From DASWED01 sp036394995 (lineage in GTDB: Bacteria; Actinomycetota; UBA4738; JACQTL01): 64,000 nt of DNA. The notes beneath the pieces were generated by a model. The model ran no database searches. It worked only from the letters and a program-made list of their open reading frames with translations, and was not told the DNA's origin. Position numbers and translations under genes: made by a program. The DNA is taken from positions 14,438-78,437 of the forward strand of contig DASWED010000060.1 of NCBI GenBank assembly GCA_036394995.1, written 5' to 3'. Shown one piece after another: positions 1-6,817 of the stretch. How positions within the stretch are numbered: the stretch's first letter is position 1; every line of letters begins with the position of its first letter.

Positions 1-690
1 GACATCTTCTACAAGGTCGGGCTGCCCACGCCGAACGGCCCCGTCACGTTCCACGTGGTGGCCGAGGACGGCCGGCCGGTCTGGAGGGTGTGGAACGCGA
101 CCTCGCTGGTGCTCCCGCCGGGCAAGCGGTACGAGGTGCTGGTGAGGGGACCCGCGGCCGGGGCCTACGAGCTCAAGGCCCAGCCGTACAGCCAGGGCGT
201 GATGAACCAGCGGGGTTCGGTGGCCCTGGCCTCCGTGACCTCGAAGGGACCGAGGCAGACGCCGAAGGCGCTCCCGACAGGGCTCGTTCCCCCAGAGGAC
301 CTCCGCGACGAGACCGTGGCCAAGTCGCTGACGGAGGTGTTCCAGGACGGGTTCACCGGCGGGTTCACGATCAACGGCAAGACCTTCAGCCCGGACCGCA
401 TCGACGTGAGGGCCAAGCTGGGGACCGTCCAGAGGTGGACGCTCGTCAACGGCTCCCCGGAGCAGCACCCGTTCCACATCCACACCGACTACTTCCAGGT
501 GATCTCGAGGAACGGCGAACCGTTCGAGGCGAACGGCCTCCAGGACACCGTGATCATCCCCACCCACGGCTCCGTGGTCATCCTCATCGAGTTCGATGAC
601 TTCGTGGGCAAGACCGTGTTCCACTGCCACATCCTGGCCCACGAGGACCACGGGATGATGGCCACGATCCAGATCAGCAAGCCCAGCTAG
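1..690 (+). CDS. Multicopper oxidase, C-terminal part (5' truncated by window edge)
   Basis: The reading frame is open from base 1, so the gene begins outside the window. The visible 229 residues end with the C-terminal cupredoxin domain of a multicopper oxidase: an HPFHIH motif and a terminal HCHILAHEDHGMM motif supply type 1, 2 and 3 copper ligands (His, Cys, His, Met). The family oxidises metals or phenolic substrates while reducing oxygen to water, normally outside the membrane. The axial Met of the type 1 site is present, so this domain looks functional. The stop codon overlaps tail-to-tail with the converging membrane-protein gene. A second, complete multicopper oxidase lies at 39166-40968. 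The substrate cannot be inferred. Confidence 0.93.
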   Translation, partial: DIFYKVGLPTPNGPVTFHVVAEDGRPVWRVWNATSLVLPPGKRYEVLVRGPAAGAYELKAQPYSQGVMNQRGSVALASVTSKGPRQTPKALPTGLVPPEDLRDETVAKSLTEVFQDGFTGGFTINGKTFSPDRIDVRAKLGTVQRWTLVNGSPEQHPFHIHTDYFQVISRNGEPFEANGLQDTVIIPTHGSVVILIEFDDFVGKTVFHCHILAHEDHGMMATIQISKPS

Positions 691-1088
691 TCTGGTTCGG
701 ACGTGTCGCGGGGACCGAAGCGGGCGCGAATCGAACGGAGCAGCTCGATCCCCAGGAACCCGGGCACGGCCACGGCGAACGCCATGAAGGCCCCGCCGGT
801 CAGGGCGTCGCTCAGGAAGTGCGGTCCCTGGCCTCCGAGCGCGAGGTAGAACACCAGCACGATCACCAGCAGGCCCACGTACCCGGCGAGCGCCGTCACG
901 AGCAGCAGGCGGACCAGCCGGCCCCAGTCATGCGGATTCACCGGCGGCGCCGAGGCGGGACGGTGTTCCTGCTTGCCCCGCGCACCCAGCCACAGCGCCA
1001 CCAGGAACAGCACGTAGGCGAACAGCGTGGGGATCACCACCTGCCCGGCGATGCGGCCTGCCGTGGCCATCGTCCAGACCGTGGTCAC
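687..1088 (-). CDS. Small membrane protein, about three TM segments, unknown function
   Basis: A 133-residue protein with hydrophobic stretches near residues 15-35, 60-85 and 95-115, separated by short basic and polar loops; it ends in a charged cytoplasmic-looking tail. I do not recognise a characterised family. It follows the 87-residue membrane protein on the same strand with a 4-nt gap, so the two are probably co-transcribed and may act together. The start is uncertain: the GTG used here directly abuts a GAGGAG sequence, and an ATG six codons downstream is the alternative. The 3' end overlaps the end of the multicopper oxidase gene on the other strand. Confidence 0.6.
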   Translation of the reverse strand: MTTVWTMATAGRIAGQVVIPTLFAYVLFLVALWLGARGKQEHRPASAPPVNPHDWGRLVRLLLVTALAGYVGLLVIVLVFYLALGGQGPHFLSDALTGGAFMAFAVAVPGFLGIELLRSIRARFGPRDTSEPD

Positions 1089-1092
1089 CTCC

Positions 1093-1356
1093 TCATCCCC
1101 TCAGGAAGAACCGCCATCCCCGGACGAACAGGTGCCACCCCAGCCACAGCCACAGCGAGAACAGGATCCACCGGCCCGGGTCGGTCCGGGTGACCTTCCG
1201 GAGCAGCTCGCTGAGCGAGGGCCAGTCGTCGCCGGGCCGGACCAGCCCGACCGCCTGCCATGCCAACAGCGCCCCCACGATCACCGCGTAGCCGACGAGG
1301 GCGATCATCCGCCGCCGTCCCCCCGCTCGTGGTTGGGTCCCCGGTTCCGGATCCAT
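1093..1356 (-). CDS. Small membrane protein, two TM segments, unknown function
   Basis: An 87-residue protein. The ATG chosen is preceded by a strong AGGAGGTG ribosome-binding site four bases upstream, which decides this start over longer open-frame extensions. Two hydrophobic segments (about residues 17-35 and 61-78) flank a polar loop containing PGDDWPSLSELLRKV. The last residues are Trp- and Arg-rich (WHLFVRGWRFFLR). It resembles small paired membrane proteins of unknown function seen in actinobacteria, but I assign no function. It is the first gene of a two-gene unit with the 133-residue membrane protein. Confidence 0.6.
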   Translation of the reverse strand: MDPEPGTQPRAGGRRRMIALVGYAVIVGALLAWQAVGLVRPGDDWPSLSELLRKVTRTDPGRWILFSLWLWLGWHLFVRGWRFFLRG

Positions 1357-1429
1357 GGCCCACCTCCTGCCGGCGTCGATGGCATGGAGGCAAGCGTATG
1401 CGGGGAGGCCGTCTCTGGGGGGGGCGCGT

Positions 1430-1768
1430 CTAGACGACGGTGCCGGGGCGACCGTCGGGGGTGGTGAAGGGGAGCCCCTGGCGGTCCCAGGCGTCCATGC
1501 CCCCGACCAGGTTGTGGGCCTCGTAGCCACGGGCCTGGAGCATCATCGTGGCCAGCTCGCTCCGGTTGCCCACCCGGCACACCAGGACCACCGGGCGGTC
1601 GTGGTCGAGGTCCGAGCCGGCGCCGGCCATGAGCTCGTTGAGCGGGATGTGCACCGCGCCCTCGATGCGCCCGGCCTCCCATTCCACCGGCTCGCGGACG
1701 TCCACGATCTGCACCTCGTCGCGGCGTTCGTACACGCCGGCCGGTGTGGTCAACAGGTCATCGCTCAC
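1430..1768 (-). CDS. Single-domain rhodanese (sulfurtransferase)
   Basis: A 112-residue rhodanese-homology protein, the full length of one domain. The active-site loop is C64-R-V-G-N-R, matching the six-residue CxxxxR loop of sulfurtransferases that carry a persulfide on Cys. The CDC25-like DVREPVEWEAGRI and the AHNLVGGMDAW segments are also typical. It probably transfers sulfane sulfur in the cytoplasm; the acceptor is unknown. The GTG start lies six bases downstream of a TAGAGT hexamer with no Shine-Dalgarno sequence, suggesting a leaderless transcript. No sulfur-metabolism genes are adjacent. Confidence 0.9.
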   Translation of the reverse strand: MSDDLLTTPAGVYERRDEVQIVDVREPVEWEAGRIEGAVHIPLNELMAGAGSDLDHDRPVVLVCRVGNRSELATMMLQARGYEAHNLVGGMDAWDRQGLPFTTPDGRPGTVV

Positions 1769-1774
1769 GGAGAA

Positions 1775-1780
1775 ACTCTA
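1775..1780 (-). promoter_or_regulatory. -10 element of leaderless promoter for the rhodanese gene
   Basis: TAGAGT on the minus strand, ending six bases before the GTG start. The spacing puts transcription initiation at or within a base or two of the start codon. Confidence 0.5.
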
Positions 1781-1812
1781 TCAATGGTCCTCGATTCGAC
1801 CCGATCGTGAGG

Positions 1813-2331
1813 TCAGTCGTACTCCGCGAGGGCCACGCGAAAGGCCTCGTGCGTGCCCTCGTCGAACAGCACGAACCGGACCACGCGGACCTTCGTGTTC
1901 GCGGACCTGACCGCGGAGATCGCCACCGGGGCCGCCATCACCACCGGGTAGCCGTACACGCCGGTGGAGATGGCCGGGAACGCGACGGTGTGGGCCCCCA
2001 GCTCGTCCGCCACGCGGAGCGACTCGGTGTGGCAACTCGCCAGGAGCCTCGAGCGATCCTCGCTCCGGGAGAACACCGGTCCCACGGTGTGGATGACCCA
2101 TTTCGCGGGGAGCCGCCCGGCGGTGGTGGCCACGGCCTGGCCGGTGGGGAGGCCGTCCGGGTACCGCTCGGCCCGGATCCGCTTGCATTCGGCCAGGATC
2201 TCCGGCCCGCCGCGCCGGTGGACCGCGCCGTCCACGCCGCCCCCTCCCATGAGCGAGGAGTTGGCCGCGTTCACGATGGCGTCCACCGCCTGCTGGGTGA
2301 TGTCGCCCGGGAGCAGCTCGATCTGGGGCAT
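1813..2331 (-). CDS. Macrodomain protein (YmdB-type O-acetyl-ADP-ribose deacetylase family)
   Basis: A 172-residue stand-alone macrodomain. The ligand-binding motifs are all visible: GDIT near residue 9, NAANSSLMGGGGVDGAVH near residue 21, and the phosphate loop FPAISTGVYGYP near residue 118. Members hydrolyse O-acetyl-ADP-ribose or remove ADP-ribose from proteins or nucleic acids. The GGGGVDGA loop is that of the catalytically active MacroD/YmdB class. No sirtuin or ADP-ribosyltransferase is nearby. The start codon is preceded by a GGAGGAAGG tract about ten bases away, and there is a TAGCGT hexamer about 55 bases upstream. The specific substrate is unknown. Confidence 0.92.
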   Translation of the reverse strand: MPQIELLPGDITQQAVDAIVNAANSSLMGGGGVDGAVHRRGGPEILAECKRIRAERYPDGLPTGQAVATTAGRLPAKWVIHTVGPVFSRSEDRSRLLASCHTESLRVADELGAHTVAFPAISTGVYGYPVVMAAPVAISAVRSANTKVRVVRFVLFDEGTHEAFRVALAEYD

Positions 2332-2385
2332 TCCACGGCCGTCCTTCCTCCCCCCCTCGGATCGGGGCTGCGGGCAACACGGACG

Positions 2386-3774
2386 CTACTGTCGGGATAC
2401 GGCGGGAGGGTACCGGACGAACGCCACCGACGGGTTCGGCCCATGGACGTCGGCGGCGATCCCCAGCGCCTCCTCCACGGTGGCCGCCGGCTCGAATCCC
2501 ACGTGGCGGACCACGTCCGGCGACTCCGCGCCCGCCACCACCACCCGTCCCGCGTGGCGGAGCCGCTTCAGCGGGTACAGCGCCATGATCGGGTGGGTGG
2601 GATGGAATCCGAACCCCGTCCGGTACCGCTCGACCAGGTCCTCGCGCGCGGCGAGCTCCGGTTCGAACCGGTCCCGGGCGTCGTACGGGTCACGGGTCTC
2701 GGGGAGCACGCGCTCCCACACCTCGCGGTACGAGGGGTGGTGGACGTCGTCCCACCGGTCCGGGCACGGGGTGGCCAGGATCACCGTGCACCCCGGTGCC
2801 CCGACGGCCTCGATCATCCCGCCCAGGTATCCGAGGCCGGTCGAGATGAGGGTGAGGATGGGGTTCGTGAACGAATACGCGGCGTAGGGGCTCCAGTCGG
2901 GGACGCCGTACAGGACCACGTCGGCCCGTTCGTCCAGGAGCGTGCGCCGCGGCCGCTGGTGCTCCCGGGTCACGCGCATCACCTCGTCGCGCGTCGCCCG
3001 GACGCTCCCGGCGAGGACCCTGTGGACCTCGAGGGGGTTCGACAGCAGCGTCTCCACCTTGAAGATCCGCCCCGGGCCCAGCTCCCGCTCCACCACGGCG
3101 CCCATGCGATCCAGGGCCTCGTGCATCCGGTTGCCGTCGATCGACATGCTCATGGTGTCCGGCGTGTGGTGGGTCCGGATCGAACGGTAGGAGGACAGCC
3201 CCACGCACACCGACTTCCATCCGCCCGAGAACCCCCGGGTGGTGGAGGCGTTCACGTAGACCGTGAGGTCGGACTCGGTCACGGCCCGGCTGACGTCGAC
3301 CGGTTCACCGGGGTCGGTGTCGCCGAGGTGCTCGAGGCCGTCCGGGTCCTCGGCGTCGTGGCACCGGAGGCGTCCGGCCGCCGCGAACTCACCCGCGAGG
3401 CCGGTGCCGATCAGCCGGCCCAGCTCGTCGGCGGTGAACTGGCGGTGCAGGGCGTTCGCGCACAGCAGCGTGACCCGCTCGCGGGCGGCCCCGCCCCGCT
3501 CCAGCTCCTGGAGCACCAGGGGCAGGGCCGTCTCCCACAACGGCGCGTAGCAGGGGACGGTGGGGTCGTCGAAGGCCACGGTGACCCGGCCGGCCCCCCG
3601 GGCCAGCTCGGCGAGCGGCTCGGTGTCCATGGGGCCTCGCAACGCGTGCAGGATCTCCGCGGCGAGGTCCCCGGCCGGCGGGACCGGCAGCGAGAGGCCC
3701 GGCGGCACGACGTGCGCGTCGTCGGGGAGGTCGGCTTCGACCCAGGCGTTCCCGAACACGAGATGCTCGCGCAT
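2386..3774 (-). CDS. LarA-like protein (nickel-pincer lactate racemase family, DUF2088)
   Basis: A 462-residue protein with the two-domain architecture of lactate racemase LarA. The SGGWKS motif around residue 185 matches the conserved SGGxK segment whose lysine covalently holds the nickel pincer cofactor, and FDDPTVPCY near residue 70 corresponds to the DxTRP region. A RYPPAVS segment closes the protein. LarA homologues epimerise or racemise 2-hydroxy acids. The cofactor-building genes larB, larC and larE are not in this window, so the cofactor must come from elsewhere or the protein is apo. The ATG lies seven bases after a TACAGT hexamer (leaderless). It diverges from the DNA glycosylase gene with only 36 bases between starts. 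Confidence 0.8.
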   Translation of the reverse strand: MREHLVFGNAWVEADLPDDAHVVPPGLSLPVPPAGDLAAEILHALRGPMDTEPLAELARGAGRVTVAFDDPTVPCYAPLWETALPLVLQELERGGAARERVTLLCANALHRQFTADELGRLIGTGLAGEFAAAGRLRCHDAEDPDGLEHLGDTDPGEPVDVSRAVTESDLTVYVNASTTRGFSGGWKSVCVGLSSYRSIRTHHTPDTMSMSIDGNRMHEALDRMGAVVERELGPGRIFKVETLLSNPLEVHRVLAGSVRATRDEVMRVTREHQRPRRTLLDERADVVLYGVPDWSPYAAYSFTNPILTLISTGLGYLGGMIEAVGAPGCTVILATPCPDRWDDVHHPSYREVWERVLPETRDPYDARDRFEPELAAREDLVERYRTGFGFHPTHPIMALYPLKRLRHAGRVVVAGAESPDVVRHVGFEPAATVEEALGIAADVHGPNPSVAFVRYPPAVSRQ

Positions 3775-3781
3775 CGGCGGG

Positions 3782-3802
3782 ACTGTAGCGGAGCGGTAGT
3801 CT
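3782..3802. promoter_or_regulatory. Overlapping divergent leaderless promoters (LarA-like / AlkA)
   Basis: Within a 36-bp divergent spacer, TACAGT (3787-3782, minus) ends seven bases before the LarA-like ATG, and TAGTCT (3797-3802, plus) ends eight bases before the glycosylase GTG. The two RNA polymerase footprints must overlap, so the two promoters probably compete. Confidence 0.5.
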
Positions 3803-3810
3803 TTCGCGCC

Positions 3811-4434
3811 GTGCCCAGGGTCAGCGCCGCCGCCGCCACCGCCGAGATCGCCCGCCGCGATCCGGTCATGGCCGGGCTCATCGAGCGCGCCGGACCCCTC
3901 CGGATCCGCCCACCCCGCGACCCCGACCCGTTCGTGGAGCTGGCCGAGGCCATCGCGTACCAGCAGCTGGCCGGGCGGGCCGCCGCGGCGATCTGGTCCC
4001 GGGTGGCGGCGCTGTTCGACGGAGACATCACCCCCGAGCGGGTCGCGGCCACGCCCGACCAGGACTTCCGGAGTGCTGGATTCTCGGCCGCGAAGACCGC
4101 CTCGGTGAAGGACCTCGCCGCCAAGGTCCTCGACGGCACCGTGCCGCTCGAGCGGCTCCGGCGGATGAAGGACGACGAGATCGTCCGGCGGCTGTCGGAG
4201 GTCCGGGGGATCGGCACGTGGACCGCGGAGATGTTCCTGATCTTCACGCTGCGGCGCATGGACGTGTGGCCGGTGCTCGACTACGGCGTCCGCAACGGAT
4301 ATCGAATCGCCTACGGGCTCCCGGAGATCCCCACGCCGAAGGAGCTCCAGCTGGAGGGTGAGCGGTTCCGGCCGTATCGCACGGTGGCGGCGTGGTACTG
4401 CTGGCGGGCGGTGGCGCTCGACCGGGGCCCGTAG
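3811..4434 (+). CDS. DNA-3-methyladenine glycosylase II (AlkA-type HhH-GPD)
   Basis: A 207-residue base-excision glycosylase. The helix-hairpin-helix is LSEVRGIGTWTA (residues 128-139) and the catalytic aspartate is D157 in WPVLDYG, the HhH-GPD arrangement of AlkA. It excises alkylated purines from DNA in the cytoplasm. It lacks the N-terminal TBP-like domain of E. coli AlkA (282 aa), as do many compact bacterial and yeast Mag-like versions. The GTG start is chosen because a TAGTCT hexamer ends eight bases upstream and the preceding residues belong to an unrelated open frame antisense to the LarA-like gene. Confidence 0.9.
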   Translation: MPRVSAAAATAEIARRDPVMAGLIERAGPLRIRPPRDPDPFVELAEAIAYQQLAGRAAAAIWSRVAALFDGDITPERVAATPDQDFRSAGFSAAKTASVKDLAAKVLDGTVPLERLRRMKDDEIVRRLSEVRGIGTWTAEMFLIFTLRRMDVWPVLDYGVRNGYRIAYGLPEIPTPKELQLEGERFRPYRTVAAWYCWRAVALDRGP

Positions 4435-4445
4435 GCCCCGAACCC

Positions 4446-4835
4446 TCAGCCGGTCCGCCGGCCGCCGGACCCCCGCGAGTGAGCCGCGTTCGCCAGCACG
4501 TTCGCCAGGGCCGTCTCGAAGCCGGGGCGCGTGGGGTCCAGGACCAGGAGGTCGTCGGCGGCCCCGAGCTCTCCGCGGTGCAGGACCACGGCCGGGATCG
4601 GTCGGCTCAGGCCTCCCAGGACCGCGGCCACCTCCGCCCCCGGGACCCGGGGGAGGCTCTGGTCCACGACGGCGAGGTCGGCCTCCCCGGCGAAGCACGC
4701 CTCGAGGAGGTCGAACGAGCTGTGGCCCTCGAACACGACCTCGTGCCCGGCCCCGGCCACGATCCCCGAGACGCGGGCGGCCAGCTCCGGATCCGGCGTG
4801 CCCACCGCCACCCTCAACGTCGCCACGGTTGCCAC
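4446..4835 (-). CDS. Single-domain, degenerate response-regulator receiver protein
   Basis: A 129-residue protein with the alternating beta-alpha pattern of a CheY-like receiver. The presumed phospho-acceptor is D58 in LAVVDQSLPRVPG. The acidic pair normally found after beta-1 is replaced by TPDPE, and the C-terminal switch Lys is not evident, so phosphorylation may be lost or altered. No output domain and no histidine kinase are adjacent. A GGGGAG Shine-Dalgarno sits seven bases before the GTG start. The C-terminus is basic (SRGSGGRRTG). It lies on the same strand as, and downstream of, the 28-residue peptide gene, but a long hairpin separates them. Confidence 0.65.
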   Translation of the reverse strand: MATVATLRVAVGTPDPELAARVSGIVAGAGHEVVFEGHSSFDLLEACFAGEADLAVVDQSLPRVPGAEVAAVLGGLSRPIPAVVLHRGELGAADDLLVLDPTRPGFETALANVLANAAHSRGSGGRRTG

Positions 4836-4867
4836 GTCATCACTCCCCGGGGTGTACGAGGTAGACG

Positions 4868-4939
4868 GGACAGGCGGCCCGATCGCCTGGACGGAACTTC
4901 CGGGGGTGGAGCGCCCCGGGAGGCTCGGGCCGCCTGTCC
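4868..4939 (-). terminator. Long nested hairpin downstream of the 28-residue peptide gene
   Basis: A perfect 15-bp inverted repeat, GGACAGGCGGCCCGA (4868-4882) against its complement (4925-4939), encloses a second stem CTTCCGGGG/CCCCGGGAG. On the minus strand it lies about 80 bases after the peptide stop codon and just before the receiver gene. There is no clear U-tract, so it may be a factor-assisted terminator or an mRNA-stabilising 3' structure rather than a classical intrinsic terminator. Confidence 0.5.
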
Positions 4940-5021
4940 TGCTCCCGGCCCGCCGTCCGCAGACGCATCCCCCAGTCCAACGCTCCTTGGACCGGCTGGC
5001 CGGATCCTGACCTCAGGTGCC

Positions 5022-5108
5022 CTAGTGCCAGGGGAAGCTGGCCGTTCCGGCAAGAGCCATGGCCACGATCGAAAGGACCGCGCCCAGCGCGAGAAGAAGT
5101 CGCTTCAC
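5022..5108 (-). CDS. 28-residue secreted or membrane peptide, candidate pheromone precursor
   Basis: A tiny gene starting with GTG and ending TAG. The translation starts MKRLLLALGA, continues as an uninterrupted hydrophobic core rich in Ala, Leu and Val, and ends GTASFPWH. It therefore looks like a signal sequence with almost no mature part. An AxA-type site (ALA before GTASFPWH) would release an octapeptide. Support for a real gene: a GAGGGGG ribosome-binding site about nine bases upstream, a near-consensus sigma-70 promoter (TTGACT, 18 bp, TACCAT) and a strong hairpin downstream. It diverges from an HTH-TPR regulator, the arrangement of peptide-pheromone systems in Firmicutes. Function is inferred; a small membrane peptide is the alternative. 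Confidence 0.6.
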   Translation of the reverse strand: MKRLLLALGAVLSIVAMALAGTASFPWH

Positions 5109-5160
5109 GGGATGTCGCCCCCTCTCTGGAGCTCGAGGTTCGCGGTTGACGGGTGCTGCG

Positions 5161-5190
5161 ATGGTACTCAGGGACTTCACAGAAAGTCAA
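5161..5190 (-). promoter_or_regulatory. Sigma-70-type promoter of the 28-residue peptide gene
   Basis: On the minus strand, TTGACT (5190-5185), an 18-bp spacer, then TACCAT (5166-5161). This is the best consensus promoter seen in the window and leaves a leader of about 45 bases before the peptide start. Confidence 0.7.
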
Positions 5191-5221
5191 GCTCGATTGT
5201 TACATCCATGCGAATGTTCCG

Positions 5222-5233
5222 CGACGATCGTCG
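5222..5233. promoter_or_regulatory. 12-bp palindrome, possible operator
   Basis: CGACGATCGTCG, a perfect palindrome in the divergent spacer between the peptide gene and the regulator. It is loosely flanked by a further inverted pair GCGAATG/CATTCtCGC. It could be a regulator binding site; this is inferred from position only. Confidence 0.3.
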
Positions 5234-5311
5234 GCGCATTCTCGCAGGTCGACGGCGCCTTCCGGTCCCCACATCGCGAGGCCATGCTGCGCATTCTACT
5301 AAACAACATGT

Positions 5312-5348
5312 GAAGCTTCTTGTTAACTGTCAGTGCAGGTCGTAAGCT
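5312..5348 (+). promoter_or_regulatory. Promoter and possible operator of the HTH-TPR regulator
   Basis: TTGTTA (5320-5325), 17-bp spacer, TAAGCT (5343-5348), then six bases to the GTG start, so the mRNA is predicted leaderless. The palindrome GAAGCTTC (5312-5319) directly abuts the -35 element in an unusually AT-rich stretch and is a candidate operator. Confidence 0.55.
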
Positions 5349-5354
5349 CCACCC

Positions 5355-6641
5355 GTGGACTTCGCGGAGCGTTTCCGGGATCTGCGTGTGCAGGCGGGCC
5401 TGTCCAAGACGGCCCTGGCCCGGCCCCGGTACACGGTGAGCTACGTCAGCCAGATCGAGTCCGGGAAGCGGACCCCCTCGGCCGACGCCACCCTGTTCTT
5501 CGCGGAGCGCCTCCGGGTCAGCTCCCGCTTCCTGACCACCGGCGTCCCCGACGGGATGGAGGATTCCCTCAGGTACCGGCTGGAGGGGGCTCAGCGAGCC
5601 ATCCGGGAGAACCGGTTGGGGGACGCGGAATCCGACCTTCGAGCGCTGGTGGGCGAGGCCGAGCGGTACGGGGTGCGACGCATCCAGGCCAGGGGCCTGG
5701 CGCTGCTGGGCGAGGCTCTGGCCCTGGCCGGTCGGTTCCGGGAGGCCATCGACCGGCTGGAGGAGGCGCTCGACACCGGCGAGCTCATGGAACGGGACGC
5801 CGGCCTGACCGTCTCGCGTCTGGCCCGGACGTACCGCACGGTGGGGGACTTGGCGTACGCCGCCGAGCTCGTGGAGGGATTCCTGAACCGCGGCGAACGG
5901 CCTCCGCTGGAGCCGGGGATCGCGGCCGAGCTGCAGTCCGTGCTCGTGTCGATCTATTTCGAACGCGGCGACATCCACCGGTCCGAGCAGGCCGCCCTCC
6001 GTGCGCTGGCCGCGGCGGGCCAGGGCGCGCCGCCAGAGATCCGGGCCAACGCCTACTGGGACGCCAGCCGGGTCATGGCCGAGGCGAAGCGGTGGGACGA
6101 GGCCCTTGACTTCGCCACCCGGGCCCGGGTGCTGATGGAGGAGATCGACGACCGCCGGAGCGTGGCTCGCCTCCACAACGCGTACGCGTTCGTGTGCCTG
6201 GAGGTGGACCCGCCACGGACCTCGGAGGCCGCCGATCACCTCGACCTGGCGGAGTCGATGCTGGAGGAGACGGGCGCGGTGGGGGACCTCGCGTACGTGC
6301 TCTCGGAGCGGAGCCGTCTGGCCCTCATCGAGGAACGACCGGAGGAGGCGCTCCGGCACGCCCAGCGGGCCCTGGTCCACGCCGGCGACGACGAGAACGA
6401 GACCGCGCGGTGCCTGTTCCTGGCGGGGCGCGCCCACGCCGGGCTGGGCCAGGCCGGGGAGGCCCGCGGAGCGCTCCGCGAGGCCGCGAACCTGTTCGAG
6501 AAGCACGGCGCCCGGCAGCAGGTGGCGGCGTGCTTCCGGGAGATCGGCGAGCTCGACCTCGCCGAAGGCGACATGGAATCGGCGCTGGAATCGCTGCGGG
6601 CGGGGCTGTCGGCCCTCGATCCCCGCCGGTCCCGCGCCTGA
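5355..6641 (+). CDS. XRE-family HTH regulator with C-terminal TPR array (RRNPP-like)
   Basis: A 428-residue protein. Residues 1-60 form a Cro/C1-type HTH (FRDLRVQAGLSKTALA, then YVSQIESGKRTPS as recognition region). Residues 70-425 are TPR-like helical pairs, for example ALLGEALALAGRFREAIDRL and CLFLAGRAHAGLGQAGEARG. This HTH plus TPR layout is that of peptide-responsive RRNPP regulators (PlcR, NprR, Rgg, PrgX), in which TPRs bind a short re-imported peptide. The divergent 28-residue hydrophobic peptide gene fits that model. Other HTH-TPR proteins respond to other ligands, so peptide sensing is inference. The gene ends at a triple hairpin. Confidence 0.8.
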   Translation: MDFAERFRDLRVQAGLSKTALARPRYTVSYVSQIESGKRTPSADATLFFAERLRVSSRFLTTGVPDGMEDSLRYRLEGAQRAIRENRLGDAESDLRALVGEAERYGVRRIQARGLALLGEALALAGRFREAIDRLEEALDTGELMERDAGLTVSRLARTYRTVGDLAYAAELVEGFLNRGERPPLEPGIAAELQSVLVSIYFERGDIHRSEQAALRALAAAGQGAPPEIRANAYWDASRVMAEAKRWDEALDFATRARVLMEEIDDRRSVARLHNAYAFVCLEVDPPRTSEAADHLDLAESMLEETGAVGDLAYVLSERSRLALIEERPEEALRHAQRALVHAGDDENETARCLFLAGRAHAGLGQAGEARGALREAANLFEKHGARQQVAACFREIGELDLAEGDMESALESLRAGLSALDPRRSRA

Positions 6642-6652
6642 AGCGTTCGATC

Positions 6653-6746
6653 CCCCGGCGCCGCCGCTCGGCGCCGGGGCCGGAGGTCCGCCTCCGGATC
6701 GCCGCCCCGGGGCATCCCCCCCTCGCCCCGGGGCGGTTCCCTTTGT
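6653..6746 (+). terminator. Three consecutive perfect hairpins, last with U-rich tail
   Basis: H1: CCCCGGCGCCG (6653-6663) with its complement (6669-6679), loop 5. H2: CCGGAGG (6680-6686) with 6691-6697, loop 4. H3: CCGCCCCGGGG (6702-6712) with 6726-6736, loop 13, followed by TTCCCTTTGT. H3 plus its tail is a good intrinsic terminator for the regulator gene; the two preceding hairpins are unusual. Confidence 0.7.
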
Positions 6747-6805
6747 CTGCCCACCGCGCGCGGAGCCCAATCCGGCAGCCTGCGACCCGACGCGGCCTTC
6801 GCCCG

Positions 6806-6811
6806 TAGAGT
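6806..6811 (+). promoter_or_regulatory. -10 element of leaderless promoter for the CPBP gene
   Basis: TAGAGT ending six bases before the ATG of the CPBP protease gene. No Shine-Dalgarno sequence fits between them. Confidence 0.5.
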
Positions 6812-6817
6812 TGACCC

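Noticed and set aside
1744..4434. An 896-codon plus-strand open frame ending at the AlkA stop
   Set aside because: Only its last 207 codons (from GTG 3811) encode a recognisable protein. The rest is antisense to the macrodomain and LarA-like genes and low in complexity (Arg/Gly/Pro/His), an artefact of high GC.
5059..5313. 84-codon plus-strand frame opposite the peptide gene
   Set aside because: No ribosome-binding site or recognisable features, and it runs through the divergent promoter region.
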